Source of the DNA: Usnea hakonensis
Lineage: Eukaryota > Ascomycota > Lecanoromycetes > Lecanorales > Parmeliaceae
Direction: 5' to 3'
Assembly: GCA_013423325.1 (NCBI GenBank)
Contig: BLJB01000040.1
Span: 337,309-401,308, forward strand
Length of the DNA: 64,000 nucleotides
A model generated the notes under the pieces. It made no database searches, was not told the origin of the DNA, and was given only the letters and a program-made list of their open reading frames with translations. The position numbers and the translations under genes are program-made. Position 1 is the stretch's first letter, and each line of letters opens with the position of its first letter. Positions 58,981 to 64,000 of the stretch are shown piece after piece.

Positions 58981-61900
58981 TATACTATTCGGTCTATATA
59001 ATACCTGACCGTTCAGTTTTTAAGATATACGCTCTTACTACTAGTAAGGACTACCGGCTAATTAGGGGAATTAGGGGATCCCTCCGCCTAGTTAGCAAAG
59101 GAAAAATTGAAATCAAAATTAATATTAGCGGCTAACGTTGTCTACTAATCCTCGACGACGTACTCTATATCCCTAGCCTACCTATAAACCTGATTTCTTA
59201 GGGTAAGCTAATACGATTAGGCTGCTTAATAAAAATCGTCCCTAGGGGAATCGAGATCGGGGTAAGAGGAATTACTACTTGGCTTATTAATAATAATATC
59301 TATCGATTCAATATATAGGAGGATAATCCTAAGCTAGAGCTAACTATATTAGTCCTAGTACTAAAGTAAGCCTCCAAATCTCGTTTATCCCTAAAGAGAT
59401 CTCGTTTAGCCATAGTGGCTACTAACCCTATAGGAGGCCTAATCGTCTCCCCCGTACCTATTAGGAAGTGTTCCTATAGCTCTCGCTATAAGTCCGACTC
59501 GAGTATTAGCTCCGTATCTAGTTGCGATAGCTCGGATTCGGAGTTAGCTTTAGATTCGACTTCAGATTCGATTTCTTATTTAGATTTAGATTCGGACTCC
59601 GACTCTGCAATTTCTAACTATAACGATAGGCCACGGAAGAGATAGAAACGTAAGCCTAATTCTAAGACTATAGCTTACTACTATCGCTATCTAGGATACT
59701 CTAGGGACGTGTAGCAGCTCGAATACTATAGTATCGATCTATTAAAAGAGGTTACGGATAAGGTACCTTACGTATCTTACGCTATTAAGAAGATATAGTA
59801 AGTTAGGTATACTTCTTATATTCGCCCTAATAGGCGACGTCTAGACCTTATCTATAGCGATCTCGGCGTAATAGAGGAAACTAAGCTCGGTTTTAAATAC
59901 TTTATTACCTTCCTTAACGACTATACGAAGGTCTCCGAGGTAGAAATCCTCCGCTCTAAGGGTAAGGTATTCGCTATATTCTATCGATACCTTATACGTA
60001 ACGAAAGAGGAGACTTCTAGTATAACCGCCTCCGAACTAATTGGGGTAGTAAGTACTCTAACTATAAGTTTAACCGCTTTCGCGGTAATAGTAGTATCGT
60101 GTAGGAGCCTACTATCCCTAGTAACCCTAAATAGAATAGCTCCTCTAAGAGACTTAATTAAGACTTAAAGGGATATATCTTTATCGTAATAGAGGAGACT
60201 AGTCTCTCTATAGAGTACTGGCTTTAATTAATAATAGTAGCTAGTTATTTACGTAATCGTTGCTCTACCTAAAGCCGTAAGCTAACCCCCTACGAAGCTA
60301 ATACTGGCGTATAGCTAAGACTGAAGCATCTTTGTCCTATTGGCTCCTATAGCTAGTACCTCGCCCGGAAGCCTAGTACTGGCTGGAAAACTGGTTAGGA
60401 TCGCACTATTACTAAGAGTCCTACTAGGCTCCTAGGATATAAAGGGGATCGGATCTATCAAATACTACTAGAAGATAGAAGGACCTTTCGTATATCTTAG
60501 GTAATATAGGGGAAGATTCTATCTAAATTCCTTCGCGTTAAATAGCTATAGCCTTCCCTAGTAGGGGAAATATCGCCGCCGTTATTAATAATAACGACTT
60601 AGCCTAGGAAAGACTTAATACCTATTATCGCGGACCCCTAAATTATTACTATAGAAGACGAACTAGCGCCTACTCCCGCTTCTACTTCTACTCCTACTTC
60701 TACCCCTATAGCCTCTACTGCGCTAGTACTAACGCCTATTAGTACTCTACTAATACTAAGCTTGGTAAGTTTAGAATTACCTAAACCTGGACCTCTCGCG
60801 AATTACCTTGAACTACGATATCGCGATCTCTTACTAGACCTACTAGCCCTACTTATATCTATAGTTCGGGAATCCTATAAGCCTAAGAGCTATAACGAAG
60901 CCGTCTCGGATAATAACCCTAATAGTAATGACTAGGAAGCCGCTATAGAAGACGAGATTAATTCGTTAATAGAAAATAGGATATAGGAGCTAGTAGACTA
61001 TCTATCGGACTGTAAGCCCCTAAGAGGCAAGTAGGTATTTACCCTGAAACGAGGCCCTAAGGGGGAAGTCACTTGTTATAAGGTACGCTAGGTAGTACTA
61101 GGATACTCTTAGCGTAAAGGCTTAGATTATAATAAGACTTTCGCCTCGATTATTAAGCCTATAAGCTATAAAGCCTTGTTTACTCTTATAGCGGCTCTGG
61201 ATTAGGATCTGGAGTAGATAGATATTAAAACTACCTTCTTATATAGGGTAGTTAAGGAGGTTATTTATATAATATAGCCTACTAGTTTCAAGTCGAAGTA
61301 ATACCCTAATAAGGTCTGTAAGCTTAATAAGGCCTTATACGGTTTAAAGCAATCCCCCCGGGTATAGTATAATATCTTCTCCGATTTTATAAAGGAGTAG
61401 GGGCTCTACCCGATCGATGCTAACTATAGTGTGTTCGCTAATAGCCGTACGGGCACTATCGTGGCACTATACGTAGACGATATACTCGTGACTGGCCCTA
61501 ATCGTAGAGATATCTAGCGCGTTAAAGATGCCCTTAATACTCGGTTTCGGATAACTAACTTAGGGCCTTATACTTACTACCTGGGGATAATAGTGACTCG
61601 AGATAGAGCTAAGAGAACCATCCGCCTTGGATAGGCTAGGTACGTCGAACGTATACTCCGCGATAATGGTATATAGGAGGCCAAGCTAGTCTCTACCCCT
61701 ATAGAGACTTTAGCTAAATATGAACTAGTAGAGGATAGTTATTAGGCTACTTAGAAGGATAAGACCCGCTACTAATCAGCTGTGGGATCTCTTATATACG
61801 TAATGCTCGGGACTTGACCGGATCTGGCCTTCGCTATCTCGGTGGTTAGTCGCTATACGTATAACCTGACTAAGAAGTATTAGGGGGTAGTTAAAAGGAT

Positions 61901-62429
61901 CTTTATATATTTTAAAGGGACTATTAATATAGAACTAGTCTTTTAGGGTACTCTTTCGGACCTAATTAGCTATATAGACTTCGACTAGGTAGGTGATATA
62001 GCTACTTGTCGCTCTACTTCCGGCTATATATTTAATATAGGAAGTATAGCTATTAGCTAGTCCTTTAAGCGTTAGGCTACTATTACTCTATCTACTTATA
62101 AAGCTAAGTATATTGGCCAAACGCAAGCTACTAAGGAAGCTATTTGGTTACGGAGCCTACTAACGTCTCTGCGCCCTAGGAAGAATAGTCTAGAAACGAT
62201 CATTATTTACGATAATAACCAAGGGGCTATTATATTATTAAAGGACCTAAGATCTTACGGTTGTACTAAATATATTAATATTGCCAACTATTTCTATAGG
62301 GAGAAAGTGGCCGATAAATTAGTAGCCTTTAAATATACTCCTACTAATTTATAAGTTGCTAATAGATTGACTAAGGCTTTATCTAGGGATAAGTTTGAGG
62401 TATTTCGTGAGGCTATTAGCCTAAGATGA
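58981..62429 (+). pseudogene. Dead Copia pol: protease, integrase, reverse transcriptase, RNase H
   Basis: Same register as gag, so gag-pol was one frame. A GAG-pre-integrase relic lies near 59.68 kb. The integrase core near 59.85-59.99 kb reads IYSDLGVIEETKLGFKYFIT and LNDYTKVSEVEILRSKG. The reverse transcriptase spans about 61.0-61.7 kb, with KLNKALYGLKQSPR and the intact catalytic LYVDDILVTG at 61467-61496. RNase H follows (about 62.0-62.4 kb; IIYDNNQGAIILLKDLRSYG) and the frame ends at TGA 62427-62429. Expected Trp and Gln codons are TAG/TAA throughout. I saw no frameshift, so damage is by substitution alone. Confidence 0.9.
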
Positions 62430-63224
62430 CCGAACTAATAACTAGATAGCCTATAAGAGCTATCCGCCCTTTCTAACTTTTAGCCATTACTAAGATTAGC
62501 CTACAATTTACCCTTCCTGGACCTCCTTCTTAGGTATACTATCGCTATTATTATCGTCCCCTCTTAGCGCCTTAAATACTAAATTACCTGGTCTCTCGGT
62601 ACTAAATTAGTCCTATTAATTGGTCTGGATAATTCGGCTTATTAGTCTTATTAACTAGTCTGGATGATTCAGCTTATTAGTCTTATTGACCGGTCTATAC
62701 TCGGTAGACTTTCCCCTTATATCTTTTCTCTTTGCTGTTAACTGCTAATCAATCCTTTTCTTTTCCTCCCTGGAGTTGATTCTGACTGCTAGTATATGGG
62801 GGCCTCCTAACCCGCCTCATACGGGTCCTTGTAGTACCGTCTCGGTCTAAAAGTATTGCTTCTAGCCTCGTAGCCACTTACCTGGCTACTATTTAGCCAC
62901 TGTAGCTACTATAGCTACTCGGAATATTCCTTATATAGTGTACGGACCCTTATATATATCCTCCGACCTCGTTTTGCTTGAAATTTGGTGTGTACTCGGT
63001 GGATATCGAAAAAGATTTTTAAATAACCGTGTTTTTTGCGAAAAGTGGAAAGTTTGTGTGGTGATACCATTGCGGGATTAAGTACCGAGCCCTTGTATGG
63101 CCTAATGCTTACTACTATATTGTCGTATTACCTCTGCTACCCTGATATCACCGTCGCATGGCATGGGGTTGATGTGGGAGTTGGAATTTGATTTTTTGGA
63201 AGAAGAAATGCGCTCGAGTGGGAG
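62430..63224 (+). other. Copia 3' untranslated region with polypurine tract
   Basis: Nearly 800 bp between the pol stop and the right LTR. From about 62.95 kb the sequence regains normal CpA/TpG content. The last bases before the LTR (GAGTGGGAG, 63216-63224) are a plausible polypurine tract for plus-strand priming. Confidence 0.65.
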
Positions 63225-63369
63225 TGTCAAAATAGGAAGGTTTGCCGAGTCACGTGACGAAGTCACGTGACCTTGGCGCCTTGGCATTTTGTAAATAGTC
63301 TTGCACATTTCTTGTGCTTCCATAATCAATCAACCAAAAAACAAGTGTTCCACATACCTACTTTCAACA
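63225..63369 (+). repeat. Right LTR of the Copia element
   Basis: 145 bp, the same ends as the left LTR and two differences. It keeps C at both variable sites, so it is probably the less mutated copy. It carries the same two GTCACGTGAC palindromes. Confidence 0.93.
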
Positions 63370-63374
63370 AAAGA
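63370..63374. repeat. Target-site duplication AAAGA, right
   Basis: Matches the five bases before the left LTR. Confidence 0.85.
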
Positions 63375-64000
63375 TAGTTTTAATTAATAAATATTAAATT
63401 AATAAGAGTCTTATCTTTAATTAAGTCCTTATTATTTTACTAACTAGTAATTATACTAACTATATTATTTAAGAAATTAATTATTATATTAAAGTTAGTA
63501 GTTTATCTAAAAAGAACTTCTAATAGTAGTATTACTATATCTAATAATAAAAGTCTACTATTCGTACTTATAATTATTAATATCTATTAGGAAAGAGTTA
63601 ATAATATTATTATATCTAGATTTATTAAGATCTTACTATATTTCTAGATTAATATTATTATAAATAATATTAAGTTAGACTATAATAATATTTAAATTAG
63701 TATCTTTAATAGATTAAAAGATTTTTTAGGCGTACTCGTATAGTTTCCTTCGAGTAATTACGTCTTTTAGGGAATATCTTTTATAGAGTATAATATTAAT
63801 AGTAATATAAAATAATTCCTTAAAGTAGTTGGATTGGATTGGAATTCATACTCGTGTCTATCTAACTATGTGAAAGATAATTATGGGAAGCTCTATAACA
63901 ATAATATAAGGGAAACCTTTATAGTATCACTACTACCAGGGTAAAAAACCTTACCGTACTCCTACTTATCTCTACTATTTTAAGTCTATATACTACCTTC
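63375..64000. repeat. AT-rich RIP-degraded flank
   Basis: Continuation of the older repeat into which the Copia element inserted. No gene. A less mutated patch at about 63826-63895 includes TTGGATTGGATTGG and CTAACTATGTGAAAGATAAT. Confidence 0.55.

Larger units (their letters stand above)
55853..63369 (+). mobile_element. Ty1/Copia LTR retrotransposon, complete in structure but RIP-inactivated
   Basis: A 7,517-bp element flanked by AAAGA duplications, with 145-bp LTRs, primer-binding site, one gag-pol reading register and a purine tract before the right LTR. The order integrase before reverse transcriptase defines Copia. It inserted into already repetitive AT-rich DNA. The coding interior carries dozens of nonsense codons of the TGG/CAG-to-TAG type, so it cannot make protein. 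The terminal parts (about 55853-56350 and 62950-63369) show little such damage. Confidence 0.92.

Noticed and set aside
63102..63329. 75-codon minus ORF across the right LTR
   Set aside because: It runs over the LTR boundary and contains no protein family signal.
1..64000. tRNA or rRNA genes
   Set aside because: No cloverleaf with matching A and B boxes was recognised by eye; a tRNAscan-SE or Infernal run would be decisive.

Overview
This window comes from a filamentous ascomycete (Pezizomycotina). The genes carry many short introns (about 50-150 bp, mostly GT-AG). The protein set is typically fungal: Atg2, a fused HIS4, COMPASS Swd1, Tma23, a CNT nucleoside transporter. The right end is a repeat desert with the CpA-to-TpA signature of repeat-induced point mutation (RIP). 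I cannot name the species from sequence alone.

Positions 1-48540 are a dense gene-rich block with 19 protein-coding genes that I could join exon by exon, checking the reading phase at each junction. In order: ATG2 (-, cut by the window start); an adenosine deaminase/ADGF-type enzyme (-) divergent from a CNT nucleoside transporter (+); an APC/C-type E2 of the UBE2C/UBC11 family (-) divergent from CHK1 (+); RPL31 (-) divergent from UTP11 (+); an HSD10-type SDR (+); SDH4 (-) divergent from the beta subunit of mitochondrial processing peptidase (+); HIS4 (-) divergent from CMC1 (+); TAF9 (-); lipin/PAH1 (-) divergent from a membrane-anchored FN3/coiled-coil protein (+); TMA23 (+); THG1 (-); RPB1 (-) divergent from SWD1 (+); and a large GT28-type glycosyltransferase with a VPS13-like segment and ubiquitin-interacting motifs (+). 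Several divergent pairs are functionally matched: nucleoside import with deamination, cell-cycle E2 with checkpoint kinase, ribosomal protein with ribosome-biogenesis factor, two mitochondrial proteins, and Pol II with COMPASS.

Small non-autonomous elements sit in intergenic regions of this block. One is a 157-bp foldback element with perfect 45-bp arms, directly upstream of the deaminase. Two others belong to one MITE family with TTAG...CTAA ends and TA target sites (13940-14135 and 31623-31920). Shared promoter motifs include TTAGGG(C) in four promoters, MCB-like boxes between the E2 and CHK1, and repeated GTACGAGGG/AGGTACGTACCT motifs.

From about 48.6 kb to the end the sequence is a gene-free, AT-rich, RIP-degraded repeat region. 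Its best-preserved resident is a complete but dead Ty1/Copia retrotransposon (55853-63369). It has 145-bp LTRs, a 5-bp AAAGA target duplication, a primer site matching the initiator-tRNA-Met anticodon arm, and a single gag-pol reading register peppered with TAG/TAA stops. The LTRs and adjoining termini are almost free of RIP while the interior is saturated. A few GC-rich patches (near 49.0, 51.0 and 54.7 kb) survive inside the AT desert.
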